Shown: positions 12,614-24,509 of the stretch, piece by piece
Position numbering within the stretch: position 1 is the stretch's first letter
Layout: the number at the start of each line of letters is the position of its first letter
Assembly (NCBI GenBank): GCA_021464245.1
Contig: JADCRB010000035.1
Location: 962,762-1,026,761 of the forward strand
Origin: Carallia brachiata
Lineage: Eukaryota; Streptophyta; Magnoliopsida; Malpighiales; Rhizophoraceae
Reading direction: 5' to 3'
DNA length: 64,000 bases
Position numbers and translations under genes: made by a program
The notes under the pieces: generated by a model
What the model was told of the DNA's origin: nothing
Database searches by the model: none
What the model saw: only the letters and a program-made list of their open reading frames with translations

Positions 12614-12684
12614 AGCCCAATTTTCTTGGGTTGGTGTCACCAAGTGTGTAACCCACGGTTCCACAGAACCCAAGAAATTGGGCT
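12614..12684. repeat. Inverted repeat / hairpin with 18-bp arms
   Basis: Left arm 12614-12632 and right arm 12667-12684 are reverse complements apart from a single bulged T, separated by a 34-nt loop. The left arm reads AGCCCAATTTTCTTGGGTT and the right AACCCAAGAAATTGGGCT. It could be a foldback element tip or an RNA hairpin; nothing identifies it further. Confidence 0.7.
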
Positions 12685-13158
12685 TAGACCTGTATATGCA
12701 GGTGGTTAAGCTCAAATCCGCGGGCGCAATGTTTGATCTCCCCAGTCCTGTGTCTCACGAAGTGATAAGGGTGATTGGGCTTTAAAGTGGAAGAGTTCCT
12801 GAAATTGGAAATGACAATAAATTATGGAAACCGGCGACGTTGGGAGTCCGGTGGCGGAATTATGGAAACCATTGATTTTTAAGTCCCACGTAGGGACAAT
12901 TCAGAAAATCTTTTCAAGAGGGCTAATTTGTATATATACAAGTAAATTTGAAGTAATTCTAGAAGAAATTGGAGACATTAAAAAACTATATGAGATAAAT
13001 AAAAAATACATGTATATGAGGGAGTGAGAGGACAATTAAATGATTTATATGGTAATTTTAGAAAATTAAACAAATTTTATATAGTCTTGAGGGGGAAAAC
13101 AGAATCAAAAGTGATGTTATGGGACAATTTTAGGTAAGTATACAATATACAATGTATA

Positions 13159-13159
13159 C

Positions 13160-13209
<50 letters not shown>
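13159..13209. repeat. Compound TA / TG microsatellite
   Basis: A short TA run passes directly into about 19 TG dinucleotides ending at 13209. Confidence 0.95.
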
Positions 13210-13212
<3 letters not shown>

Positions 13213-15521
13213 ATATAGATAGATTTATAATGGACAGAGTGATTTCCATGTAGGAGGGGGAAAGGAGCAGTTTGCATAGGGATTGGATACTTCATATGGG
13301 AGCAAAGGGCAATTTGTGTGTGGGGGTGGGGGACGCAATTGCCCCCATGTAGATACATTCTTGGTCCCACATGCATAACTCATACATTATCAATGACCAG
13401 TAATTTTTCTCCCGTAAAACATAGTATTGTTCTTCTAAATTTCAATGCTGTTAAGTAGGTTCCCCTCAACATAATTGTCAATTTTCAATTTTTTATTGCA
13501 ATAGTTCTATTCTTGATAGAAAAGAATATAATAAATTAGTTGATCAACATCAATAAAAAATATACCAAAGCCCTTGCTCAAGTAGAACAAAATGAATTTT
13601 TTTCCTTTATATTCCTTAATAATAATTATGTTTGGCTTTTACAAATGACTTGATAATTATTGAAGATCTTAGTGGTTGATTTATAATGACATATATAACA
13701 TCTTTCTTGATAATACTTTTCATCATTAGTGCCACAGGAATATTTGAACTTTAAGAGATAATGTTCAAATCATACCTTCCATGTATGTTATATCCCAGAA
13801 GAATCCAATATTTTCATATTGGGAATTAAACTGAAATGGCATGAGAAACAAATAGTGCAGGAGTAATGTAGCAACCCCAGGTCCGAGAAGAATGAAATTT
13901 CCATTTTATAAAAGAAGAAATTGAGATAAGAAGTCGTTTATACATTAGGAAGGGATTATTTCTATTGCTGAGGCCTCTTTATTTTTATGTGTTAATTTAT
14001 GGATCTGGGTATCCGTCCAAAATGGGTTAATTATATGAATCCTGATAAATAACATAAATAAATGGGCTAACTAATGAGTATTAATTTATATATAAGAAGG
14101 AAGTTAAAAGGCTCAAAACTACTCCATATATAAAGGGTTCCGTTTCTATTTTTCTGAGCAGTTGAACACAAAATAAGAATTGAACATAAAAATTTTAGAG
14201 AGAATAGAAAGGTAAGGTCGTTGATTGTTTTTCATTTTAAGGTATTTGTATTGTAGAAATAAGGGTGATTTTTATGAATTTCTAATATGATTTCACTTTG
14301 ACCGTGAATTGAAAGTAAATCTGAGGAGACTAATGATTCAATTCTAAAATCTTGGACCGAAAAGAATTGCATACTGAGATATTTATATTTTTATAGTAAT
14401 TTTTATATGGAAATTGATGTCTTTAATTTCCAACACTATGGTTTCTTGTAGCCCAATTGTGAATTACATGAACATCGCGATCAACATTAATTGGATTCAT
14501 CAATTAGTTAGTTAGTAAACACATAACTAAGGTGATTTAAAAGAAGAGTAAAACTACACAGTTTAACTTTAAATAATAATAAAGTAGTCACGTAATTTAT
14601 TTAATAGTATTTAACAGTTTATTTTTTTTTTAATTTTAATAATCTAACAACCCTTATCATTTTATTACTGTTTTATTATTATCTAAATGTTATTACCTAA
14701 TAGTTTCCATAAAAGAATTATATCTTCATATTTGTTCTCACATACCAGGGTGATTTCTACGGGAACACGAAAGCAAAAATATTCTTCTATCAACATTAAC
14801 AGTGAGTCTTAATTTATATATAGTCCAACCAACCAATAACATTATTATCTGTAAATAAAGCAAAACCTAAATGGGAAGGTCCACACGGACGTCCAGAATT
14901 GGAAATAAATCATTACAATTCTACAATGCACATATATTCTAGTCTCTAGATTTCCTCAATGTAAGTGAAACAGATCCATTAGATGGCCTGAGATTTTGTC
15001 CAGCGTCGCCAAAAAATAATGTTATTTAATGATTTACATGGCCCGAGTGTGGACCTTATTTAATAAAAAATAATGTTTTTTTTTTAAAAAAGTTCAATTT
15101 TTTTTGCTAAAACTCAATAGATATGCAGTTATAACAACAAACTATATAACATGTAATGTAAAATGTGCCAATCGTCTACACATTCTTTTTGTTGCACGAA
15201 ACCATGTAGATTCTCGAGAGTTTTTTTTTTTTTGGGGTTTACTAAAAGTTAAATTACCCCACTGCCTGTCGATTCTTAACTCTCTGTATTGCAATTATTC
15301 CTAAATTCAGTAGGAATGGGCCATAGAAATTAAGGTACTTCTCTTTCCATCCCAATTGTGGGATAACAGAACAATCAGAGTAGAGTTATGAGCCTCCATG
15401 CCCAAGGTCCTTTTCATTCAACTAAATTTATTCTCCAGCCACCATAACTCTGCCCTCCCAATTCTCTCGCTGACTGATCCTTATCACCAATCAAGCTTGC
15501 TTGGCTACTACAATCTCATTA

Positions 15522-15528
15522 TATAAAT
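15522..15528 (+). promoter_or_regulatory. Likely TATA box of the TT1-like gene
   Basis: TATAAAT in the context CTCATTATATAAATG, 43 bp before the ATG at 15571. If used, transcription would begin near 15552 with a very short leader. Confidence 0.45.
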
Positions 15529-15570
15529 GTTAACCTGCGTTTATGTCAGGAGATACCTCATCGTAAAGAC

Positions 15571-16508
15571 ATGGAGCCTTCAGAAAGTTCGTGCAACTCT
15601 GGTCCTTTAGCTTCTTCATCCACTAACCACTTTGATATCGAGCCACTCGATCTTTTTCCAGGAGCTAATTGTCATCATGATTCTCTTGATTCTGAGCCTA
15701 TCCCAAAGCTGAGCTCATCATTTAGCTTAGAGTGGTCTTCACTGAGTGGAAATTACTATAAAGCAGGAGCTGAGGACGAAGAGGATGCTGCTGTGGCCTT
15801 GCACATAGGCCTTCCGGATTGTTCTCACAGCTCCCCCAACGCAAGTGCAACAAGGGATAATAGCAACGCAGCACCTGGAGGACAGTATTGGATACCAACT
15901 CATGAACAGATCATGATCGGCTTTACTCATTTTTCCTGCCAAGTTTGCTTCAAGACCTTCAACCGCTACAATAATCTTCAGGTTCATCAAGTCCAATTTT
16001 ATGTCTATGTTATCATCATTATACTTCTTTGCAAAATTATGAAATTTCATGGTTTATATTTAATTATATGTGACAGATGCACATGTGGGGTCATGGATCG
16101 CAGTACCGGAGGGGACCGGAATCCTTGAAGGGAACACAGCCACGAGCCATTTTGGGCATTCCATGCTACTGCTGTGCAGAAAGGTGCAAGAACAACATAG
16201 AACACCCAAAAGCAAAGCCTCTGAAAGACTTTCGGACCCTGCAAACTCATTATAAACGAAAGCATGGAGCCAAACCCTTCATGTGCCGAATGTGTGGGAA
16301 GTTCTTGGCTGTGAAAGGCGATTGGCGAACCCACGAGAAAAATTGTGGCAAACGTTGGCTTTGCGTGTGCGGTTCTGACTTCAAGCACAAGAGATCGCTC
16401 AAAGATCACATTAAAGCATTTGGCTTGGGACATGGTCCTCTTCCACCTTCGTTTGACGATGGGGTTGAATTTGATCTTCTGGAGGATGCTGACTCTCCTC
16501 TTAATTAA
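15571..16508 (+). CDS. TT1: WIP-domain C2H2 zinc-finger transcription factor, TRANSPARENT TESTA 1-like (280 aa)
   Basis: Exon 1 15571-15981 and exon 2 16077-16508 flank a 95-nt GT-AG intron. The N-terminal ~105 residues are Ser/acid-rich, with an EDEEDAA run and an LHIGLPDC segment also seen near the WIP domain of TT1. The WIP residues are at 107-109 (YWIPTHEQI). Zinc finger 1 is Cys123-X2-Cys126-X12-His139-X3-His143, its His pair encoded after the intron. Further Cys/His clusters follow: [11 protein letters not shown] with [26 protein letters not shown], and [24 protein letters not shown] and [18 protein letters not shown] point to the TT1/WIP1 branch rather than NTT or DOT5. In Arabidopsis TT1 acts in the nucleus in seed-coat endothelium and is needed for proanthocyanidin pigment; the same role here is inference. 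No defect was seen. Confidence 0.92.
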
Positions 16509-19500
16509 AAATGCTGGCTCGTTAATCATCTTCACTTACATGCGGCTAGATGAACTATATTTGTAGAATATCTTAATAGCTTAACATTGGATGTGATTGG
16601 ATCGTGCAGTGCTTAAAGGAAAAAAAGAAAAATCATTGCTGGTTTTTTACTCCGATGCCATGAACTTCAACATCTGCGTTAATACAAAATTAGGTCTGTT
16701 TAATTACTTTTCTTACTAATAATTCAACATGAGAGGGAAACAAATTTCTTTTTTTTTTTTTTTGATCTGGGGAAACAAATTTCTATGGATTTACATACTT
16801 TGACTTTCAGTCTGGGCTTTCATCACTTGCTGCAACCGCAGGGAACCAGGCCTTGCACCATCATATTGGGTTTTGTATCGTCTTTAGGCCCACGATGGTG
16901 CCCATTGATTAGTTTGTACAGGTGATCAAAACCCTTAGTTACATTTATAACTCCGTAATAGTTGAGACAGTTGAATGTAGTGACATCTAATTAGAGGGGT
17001 GAGTTTCAAACTTCAATCCCTCACTTACCTCCCCGATCTCTCAAACTGCAGGACTACCAGTTTCAAAGGACTTGGAAAAAAATAAAAAAACAAAAAAAGA
17101 AGCCCTTTGTTACACCAAAAAGAAAAAAAAGCGTATTGCTTATGTCCAAGTTGATATTGAAAAATGATTAGAGCAAATTCGTCTAGACATGATAACTGAA
17201 TTAAATGATATTATATTTACGGTTACTAACTATCTTACATGTAGTTAAATTTGCATTTTATTTCTAGACGAGAGATATTTTTGAATAAGATTTTGAAATT
17301 GTAAATTAAACATTTCAAGTTCAAATATTCTTACGACGAGTTTACAAAAAAAATATTATTAAGTGGCTGCATATCCTTTTCTTTTTTTTTTTTTTTTTTT
17401 TGCTCTTTATCTGTCTGCATATCCATTTTTGGATTTCTGCTTTATGTATAGTTTTCAATATATTATCATATATACCAAGTTTTCTGAAATTTTAATCAAT
17501 TTGTAAGATATAGATATGGTATGTCATAACTTTCGAGTTTAAAGAGAAATACTACTATTATTGTATAACTCACATTTAATAAAACCTCTACTACAAACGA
17601 CAGAAAAATTAACTTCTTTTTTCCATGGGAAATCATTTAAGGAATATTAATCGTGACAGGGGAAAATGTGAACAAGAAAATGGAGCTATTAATAAGGCTG
17701 CCGCCGGCCCGCCGTTGCATAGCCTTACACGATTAGTTAGTTGTACGCACACTTAGAAAGATTTTCATTACATAGTTCTGACAGCATTATCTTTAGTTCG
17801 AGATTTGGATCTGCTTCGGCAGAATCAAACAAAGTTTCAGCATGGGCTTTTGTTATTTTTTCTGCGATTGTTGACTTTTAACGCGTCATTGGTTCTGTAA
17901 GTTTCTACTCACTGCATCGCCAGTGCAGATTATGATGGGAACTTTGGTACTGTCGTATGAGGTGAACTCCAGGGGATTGGAAATTTTCTTAAAACGTTGG
18001 CTTCCAGACGCTCGTACAAAGGTGTCTTTTTAATAGTAGTATAATATAATTATATAATTTATTTAATAATATAAAATAATTTATTTATTTTTTAAAATTT
18101 AAAATTTAATTATTTATATCACTCCAACTTCATCTTAATCTTATTTAAAAATATCCTACAAGTAATGGAGCCCAGGGTCAGAATTAGGTAACAGTCCAAG
18201 AGCTCTGTGGACTGGACTGGGACATGTCGCTGTTGAATCCAAACATCAAGCTGAGGTCCATAATCATTGCTTGCGAGCTTGGGCGCCAGTAACGCTCCTC
18301 TTATTTGCTTTTTCGGCCACAAGAGTTCACAATTAAATAAATGGCTCCCACTTGGGCGGTGGGCGGCGGCGGGGGTGAGTTTTACGGTAAATTTTAAATA
18401 ATGTGTAAGTGCTTCCTGATCTTAAAATAAATATACATATTCTATTCTTAAACGTTTCGATACTATTGAAAAAAAAAAAAAAGAAACCTTTATATAACCT
18501 ATTGTTATGATTTAATGGTTAAAAATTTTTGTCTGTATGAAAAAATTATAAGTTTAAATTCTCATTAAAATGTTTAGTGTAATTAAATTTATATCTGACC
18601 CTACACAATTATAAAAAAAAATTAGTAATTTTTGGTAGATATCACAATATTTCTTTTTCTATGTGTTTCATACAGAGTTCCTGCCCACTATACGTTGCAA
18701 TCAATGCAATTTTCGTTAACAAAATTGTGAGATGCAAATTCATATTTTCCCCTTTTGCTTACTACAAAAAAAAAAAAGAAAAAAACCCTTATTTGAATAG
18801 GAATAAGATACGAAAGGAAAAAAATAAAAAAATAATTATCTTACTTTTAATTTTATTTATTTCTGATTTAGAATGAAATGTGATTAAGCTATTTTTTATA
18901 ATTTTTATTTATTTCAATAAATGTTATTAATTAGTTTTTTTTTTCACTACTACATAGGATTTATGCTTTTTTTTTTGACACATAATACACGGGTCCCATT
19001 AATGTAAGTGCCACATAGACACTAACACTCATTTATATGAGGCTCATTTATTTATAAAAAAAAAGGTAATTTCATTTAGTTGATTTTAAAATATTTATAA
19101 AATAATATAAATAGTTAAATAATTGAATTTTTTAAGAAAATAAAAAATCAAATACTATTAGATAAAATTATGTAATTATTTGTTATTACTTATTTAAAGT
19201 CACATATTATTCTTATTTACATTATCTTCATTATCATTTTTTTTTAAAAAAAATCTTCATTATCATTTCCGATATAAAATCTCGCATACGCTCTAACTGG
19301 ATTACGTAGCTACCACAACCAAATGGCACCAACAGTTGAAATTTTCAAGAACAACCGTTACCAGGACGACTGGAACTGCTGCAAGTGCAAAATAGACATC
19401 ACGCGGCTATGTTTTTTTGGTGAAATTTAAATGGTAGTCGAGTGGACTACCGCTCCGACCTGAATAGAACCTCTAAGGACAGTCACGTGGCTATGTTAAG

Positions 19501-20498
19501 ACAATCATTTTATACACGCTGACAACATGCAGCAAAATTCTTTTTTCTTAATTGGTTTTACGTCCGAATTAAAAGTACAATAGAAAGACAAATTTTATAA
19601 AATAAGGGTTTTTCTTTATTTTTTTACTAGAATATATTCCCTGAGAATTGAGAGAGAGCAATATAGATTCAAACGCGAATTCTTACACATAATACATTTA
19701 CAAAATATATAAATTAGATAATTGTTTTTAGGGAACAGGGAAATGACAAGAGGATGGAAAGTAGAGAGACAGAGGTGTGAGACATTGAGGGGGGAGGGGG
19801 TAACATAAAGGCATGGTCCTGCATTTTTTTGTTTTTTTTGTTTTTTAAAAAGAAATCTTGGCGTGCATATAATTGGATAAATGTATAAGAAGATAATAAT
19901 GTGTGAATACAGTTATAACAAAAATGTTTGTACATTTTATTTTTTTTATAGACATTTTACTAGGAAAATTTAATTTTACTTATATTTTTTAATGAATATA
20001 ATTTATTTATAATTTTACACTATATAATCAGTAAAATATATTTAAAATAAAAAAATTTATATGATATTAAATTATGAGTAAATTTTACTCATAAAAAACG
20101 AAAAAACTATGATATTTAAAAATTTACGTCTGAGAATTTATCTGAATATAATTAGACTTTCATTTTTTAAAACCACACCTTCATATTTTACAAAAAAAAA
20201 AAAAGAAATACATTTTATTATTTTTTTATTACAGAAAGTGAAGGTATAATTATAAAAAATGAAGACATGATTGTATTTAAATAAAATTTCATATGTCAAT
20301 ATTTTTAATGCTGTAATTATGCTCAAAAACAAAAAATTATAGCACTGAAAATCTGCTTGTAAAAATTTGTCCGAATGCAGCAAAAGACGAAGAAACTCAT
20401 GTAAAACCCGCATCCTGCCACATTAGTTTGTCTTTTGAGACCTTGTCCAGTGTGTGTGGCATGACCCCAAGAGGATATGCTGCATGAGCATTTGTTTC
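16509..20498. other. Intergenic DNA between TT1-like and UGT genes
   Basis: AT-rich with many A/T homopolymers. It holds copies of the recurrent AT-rich motif near 18040-18110 and 19076-19190, and a small retroposed insertion at 19399-19507. The frames near 18119-18322 and 19714-19935 resemble nothing known. Confidence 0.5.
19399..19507 (-). mobile_element. Short minus-strand retroposed fragment with target duplication
   Basis: TCACGCGGCTATGTT (19399-19413) and TCACGTGGCTATGTT (19493-19507) differ by one base, a C-to-T change at a CpG. Between them is about 79 bp that begins with a T run on the + strand, i.e. a poly-A tail on the minus strand. This fits a 5'-truncated SINE or LINE tail inserted in reverse. 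The body is too short to classify. Confidence 0.55.
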
Positions 20499-20506
20499 TA
20501 TAAAAG
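20499..20506 (+). promoter_or_regulatory. Likely TATA box of the UGT gene
   Basis: TATAAAAG, 93 bp before the ATG at 20592. It fits a transcription start near 20530 and a leader of about 60 nt made largely of the GA repeat. Confidence 0.65.
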
Positions 20507-20552
20507 AAGCGTTGCTTGCCCACAGTTGCCGCAACGCAGGGAAAGAGCAAAA

Positions 20553-20585
20553 CAAGAGAGAGAGAGCGAGAGAGAGAGAGAGAGA
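20553..20585 (+). repeat. GA microsatellite in the UGT 5' leader
   Basis: Interrupted GA repeat lying just before the start codon. GA/CT tracts are common in plant 5' leaders and are often length-polymorphic. Confidence 0.9.
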
Positions 20586-20591
20586 TTGAAT

Positions 20592-22127
20592 ATGGACAGA
20601 GGAAAGTGTCGGCCACATGCGGTATGCGTCCCGTTCCCAGCCCAAGGCCACATAAATCCAATGATGAAACTAGCAAAGTTTCTTCACCAAAAGGGCTTCC
20701 ATATAACCTTTGTTAACACAGAGTTCAACCACAAACGCCTCCTGAGATCCAGAGGCCCTGACTCCCTCACCGGCCTTCCTACCTTCCGGTTCGAAACCAT
20801 TCCCGATGGCCTTCCGCCGTCCGACGCAGACTCCACCCAAGACGTTCCATCCCTTTGCTACTCCACCAGGATCAATTGCTTGGCTCCCTTCAAAGACCTC
20901 CTTTCCAAGCTCAACAACATGTCTTCTTCGTCCCCTGTTCCTCCTGTCACTTGCATAGTCTCCGACGGCATCATGAGCTTCACTCTCAAAGCTTCTCACG
21001 ATCTGGGCCTTCCTAATATATTCTTTTGGACTGCCAGCGCTTCTGGCTACACGGGTTACATGCAGTATCGTAGTCTAATTGAGAAGGGCTTTGTGCCACT
21101 TAAAGGTTTTATCGTATATTAATCTTTAATTTCTCCAATTAATTATTGTAAATCTTAAGTTTTTTGATTCATGGATTTGTGTAATTAACGTGCAGATCCA
21201 AGTTACCTAACAAACGGGTACCTGGAAAACGTTATTGATTGGATTCCTGGTGTGGAAGGCATACGCCTGAAAGATTTTCCAAGCTTTATAAGGACTACGG
21301 ACCCCGATGAGTTTATGGTCCACTACGCCATCGAGCAAGTGGAGAGTGCCCGTAATGCTTCGGCAGTTATTTTCAACACCTTTGATGAATTGGAGCATGA
21401 GGTTTTACAGAGCCTTTCTTCTATCCTCCCTCAAATCTACACCCTCGGTCCTCTTCAACTGCTTCAAGATAAGATCCTCCTGGACCACGCTTTGGATTCT
21501 ATAGGTTCCAATTTGTGGAAGGAAGAACCTGGTTGTCTTGAATGGCTGGACTCAAAAGCAACTGGTTCGGTTGTTTACGTCAATTTCGGTAGTGTCACGG
21601 TCATGACGCCCCAACAGTTGATTGAATTCGCTTGGGGCCTAGCCAATAGCAAGCGCATATTTTTGTGGGTGATTAGACCTGACCTTGTTATGGGCGAGAC
21701 AGCTATAGTTCCTTCAGAATTTCTGGAGGAAACAAAAGAAAGGGGACTGTTGGTAAGCTGGTGTCCACAAGAAAAAGTCCTGATGCACCCTTCAATCTCA
21801 GTATTCCTAACACATTGTGGGTGGAACTCAATTATAGAAAGCTTTTGTGGTGCTGTGCCCATGATTTGTTGGCCTTTCTTTGCTGAGCAGCAGACCAACT
21901 GTTGGCTCTGTTGTACTAAGTGGGGCACAGGAGTGGAAATAAACAGTGATGTTAAGAGACATGAAATTGAGAGCCTAGTGATTGAGTTGACGGAAGGAGA
22001 CAAAGGGAAAGCGATGAAGAAGAAAGCAATGGAATGGAAAGAAATGGCAGAGAAGGCTACCTCTAGTTCTTTCGGGTCTTCTTATTCCAACTTTGAGAAC
22101 TTGATTTCCAAGTTGCTCTTGTCTTAA
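20592..22127 (+). CDS. UGT85A: UDP-glucosyltransferase, UGT85A type (481 aa)
   Basis: Exon 1 20592-21105 and exon 2 21196-22127, with a 90-nt GT-AG intron splitting a codon at the [12 protein letters not shown] junction, the usual UGT85 intron position. The N-terminal acceptor domain has [10 protein letters not shown] with the expected catalytic His20, and CIVSDG with its partner Asp125. The 44-residue PSPG donor-binding box is at 21759-21890, from WCPQEKVL to FFAEQ. It has Trp22, Glu43 and Gln44 of the box, a set typical of UDP-glucose users. Family members are soluble enzymes that glucosylate small molecules (terpenols, cyanohydrins, cytokinins, iridoids); the acceptor cannot be read from sequence. 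Length fits the family. The 3' end of exon 2 was copied in tandem downstream (26854 on). ATG 20592 was chosen over the longer frame because the TATA box and GA leader lie before it. Confidence 0.93.
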
Positions 22128-24509
22128 GAAACTAAACGTTGCCAGGATCGAAGCGCTGTTACGTGATTTGGAGCTGGGCTGCTCAATTATTGTCTTCACT
22201 GAAAGTCTTCTTTGGAAGATCGGCAAGCAGGGCCGGCCGGGATCTTTTCGGTTGCACACTTGTGTATTCAGCGCTTCGATGAAAAAGTACGGTCATTTTC
22301 TCTCTCTGTTTGCTTCTACGGAAATGTTTTGTGGCCATCAATTGTCCAAATAAGTTTCGCCAATCTGACGTGGCATTTAGCAAAAATAACAATTTTTTTT
22401 TAAAATTGTTATTAAAAAAATTAAAATTTAAAATAATACTAAATAATATTAAATATGTTACAATTTAATTTTTTTAAGGAAAAAAAAAGAAAAACATCTC
22501 TAGACGAATCTTCAGGCAAAATCCTTTGGCCATAATCCTGTCCATAGAAGTCATCAACACATGGTTGAGGGCTTTTAGACGTTTGGATAGACCTCGAATA
22601 TTGCATTCCATGTCATAATTTCTAACGATAGAGTTTGGGTAATTGATGAATTTTGAGTTCAATAAATACATAAAAAATAACACGTGTTTAATTTTAAATA
22701 ATAATATTTATATTTTTAATAATAATATTTTATTATTAAATTTTTTATTATTTAAAATATGTATTTAATTATTAAAAATTACTGAATTATTATTCTTAGA
22801 ACAATCTGTTAGGCTCATTTCTCCGGCAGCAAAACCGCCCCCAATTTCTAATTGTATATTTGTTGTCTCCAATTATTAATAACGGCTAAATATCAAATAG
22901 AATTTAAAATGTGTAATCAATTATCATAATTTATCCTACATATATTTACCTACGCGGAAACGTTACAACAAGCAACCGAACACATTTATTAAAATATTTG
23001 AAAAAAAACAATTTTATAACAAATTTATATTTAATGGTAACATATATTTAGATCTAAATTTTAATTTTATAAATAAAATAAAAAAATAATATTTTATTTC
23101 CACCGAGGTTCACGTATCTACGTCCTAACCTACCTCTATTTATCTTTTCTATACAAAAATATAGCGGGAGTGGCGACCGGTGATATTGGCGTAAATGGTG
23201 CTGCGCGAAGTAATCTAAACTTATTGGTTTTCACTTTTCATCGTCCTGCATATCGCCACACAATGATTTGTAACCAAAGGCCACTGCGATGTGATTTTCA
23301 TGCCGCGTGCCAATTTAATAGTCAAGTAGAACAGTTCGATCGATTTGATTGGCGAGCTAAACATTAAGACAGGATATGAATGAGAGCTTTTTTTCAACAT
23401 GGGATTTGTCTGGTTGATATATTTTATTCAACACAAATGGTTGGGTTGCAAATCCAATCATTCCACTTCCCTACGGACTTTAAAAAACAAAAGGGAAGAA
23501 GAAGAGATTGGCAATCATTTGAGATAGTGTGAAGAATACTTGTAAAGAAATCGTTTAATTCAAAATTTTAAATTATTGAGTGAATTACGTGAATATAAAT
23601 ATTACAGATTAAATTATTATATTAAATTTTAATAATGTTTCAAAAATTTGAGTATTAGCTTGCTGTATTTGGCCTAAATTCTAAATAAGAATATTTGAAG
23701 GTATACTTCTTTTTGGAACCCCCAAGAGAACCATTGTTTCAAACTAAGGGGTCATGTTATCTAATAACAGTAGCCTCAAGGAATGAGAACTTATATACAC
23801 CAAATAATGATAAATATCTAAAAAATCTTATCGTGAAATATCCCAAAATATATAATTATAAAAAAAATCGTTAACTTTTTTAATATCATTAAATCAAAAA
23901 AAAAAGTTAACAATTTTTTCTATAATTAAATATTTAGTGATGTTTTACCATATGATTTTTAATATATTTATCATTACTCATACACCAAAGGTATGATGGC
24001 TTTTCCTACAGACTATTCACCAAATGCAACAGTAACCAAATGCAACAGTAAATTGAAATGCCTAAACCTAGATGGATTAATAATGTTTGAACCCTCAAAA
24101 ACTAGAGGCTAGAAGAGCAACGAAATTTTTTGGACAGAAACTAAACATAAATCTTGAACTCAAACCCTCTTAGAACCTTTCAATTAAAGAAATAGGTCAT
24201 CAAACTGTTCAAAGGTGAATAATTTGCTCCTTTTCCTTTAAAAAAAAAAAAACAGAGTGAATGAACTACTTGAACAACCATTAGGTATAAATTTAATAAG
24301 TTGATCTATAATGGTATTTATTTGATCATAATATTTGCAAATTAAAAACCAAGTAATAGTTCGTTTTTTTTAGTTTTATTTTTATTTTTTGTTGATGAAA
24401 AAAAGATTGTAGAAGTCTCGGGGCATCTTATCGGGCCTCCTGCCGACAAGGAGGTTAGTAACGGTTTAGCCGTTTTAGGAGACAGCTCTTCGACAGTTGT
24501 TACTGCTGT

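Larger units (their letters stand above)
11497..15521. other. Intergenic DNA between RRM and TT1-like genes
   Basis: Begins with the probable 3' untranslated region of the RRM gene (to about 11800). It then holds AT-rich stretches (12300-12450, 14570-14650), a TA/TG microsatellite near 13159-13209 and a strong inverted repeat at 12614-12684. No coding frame resembles a known protein. Confidence 0.55.

Noticed and set aside
19431..19475. tRNA-like look of GGTAGTCGAGTGGACTACC
   Set aside because: No cloverleaf with T-arm and acceptor stem could be built; it lies inside a small retroposed fragment.
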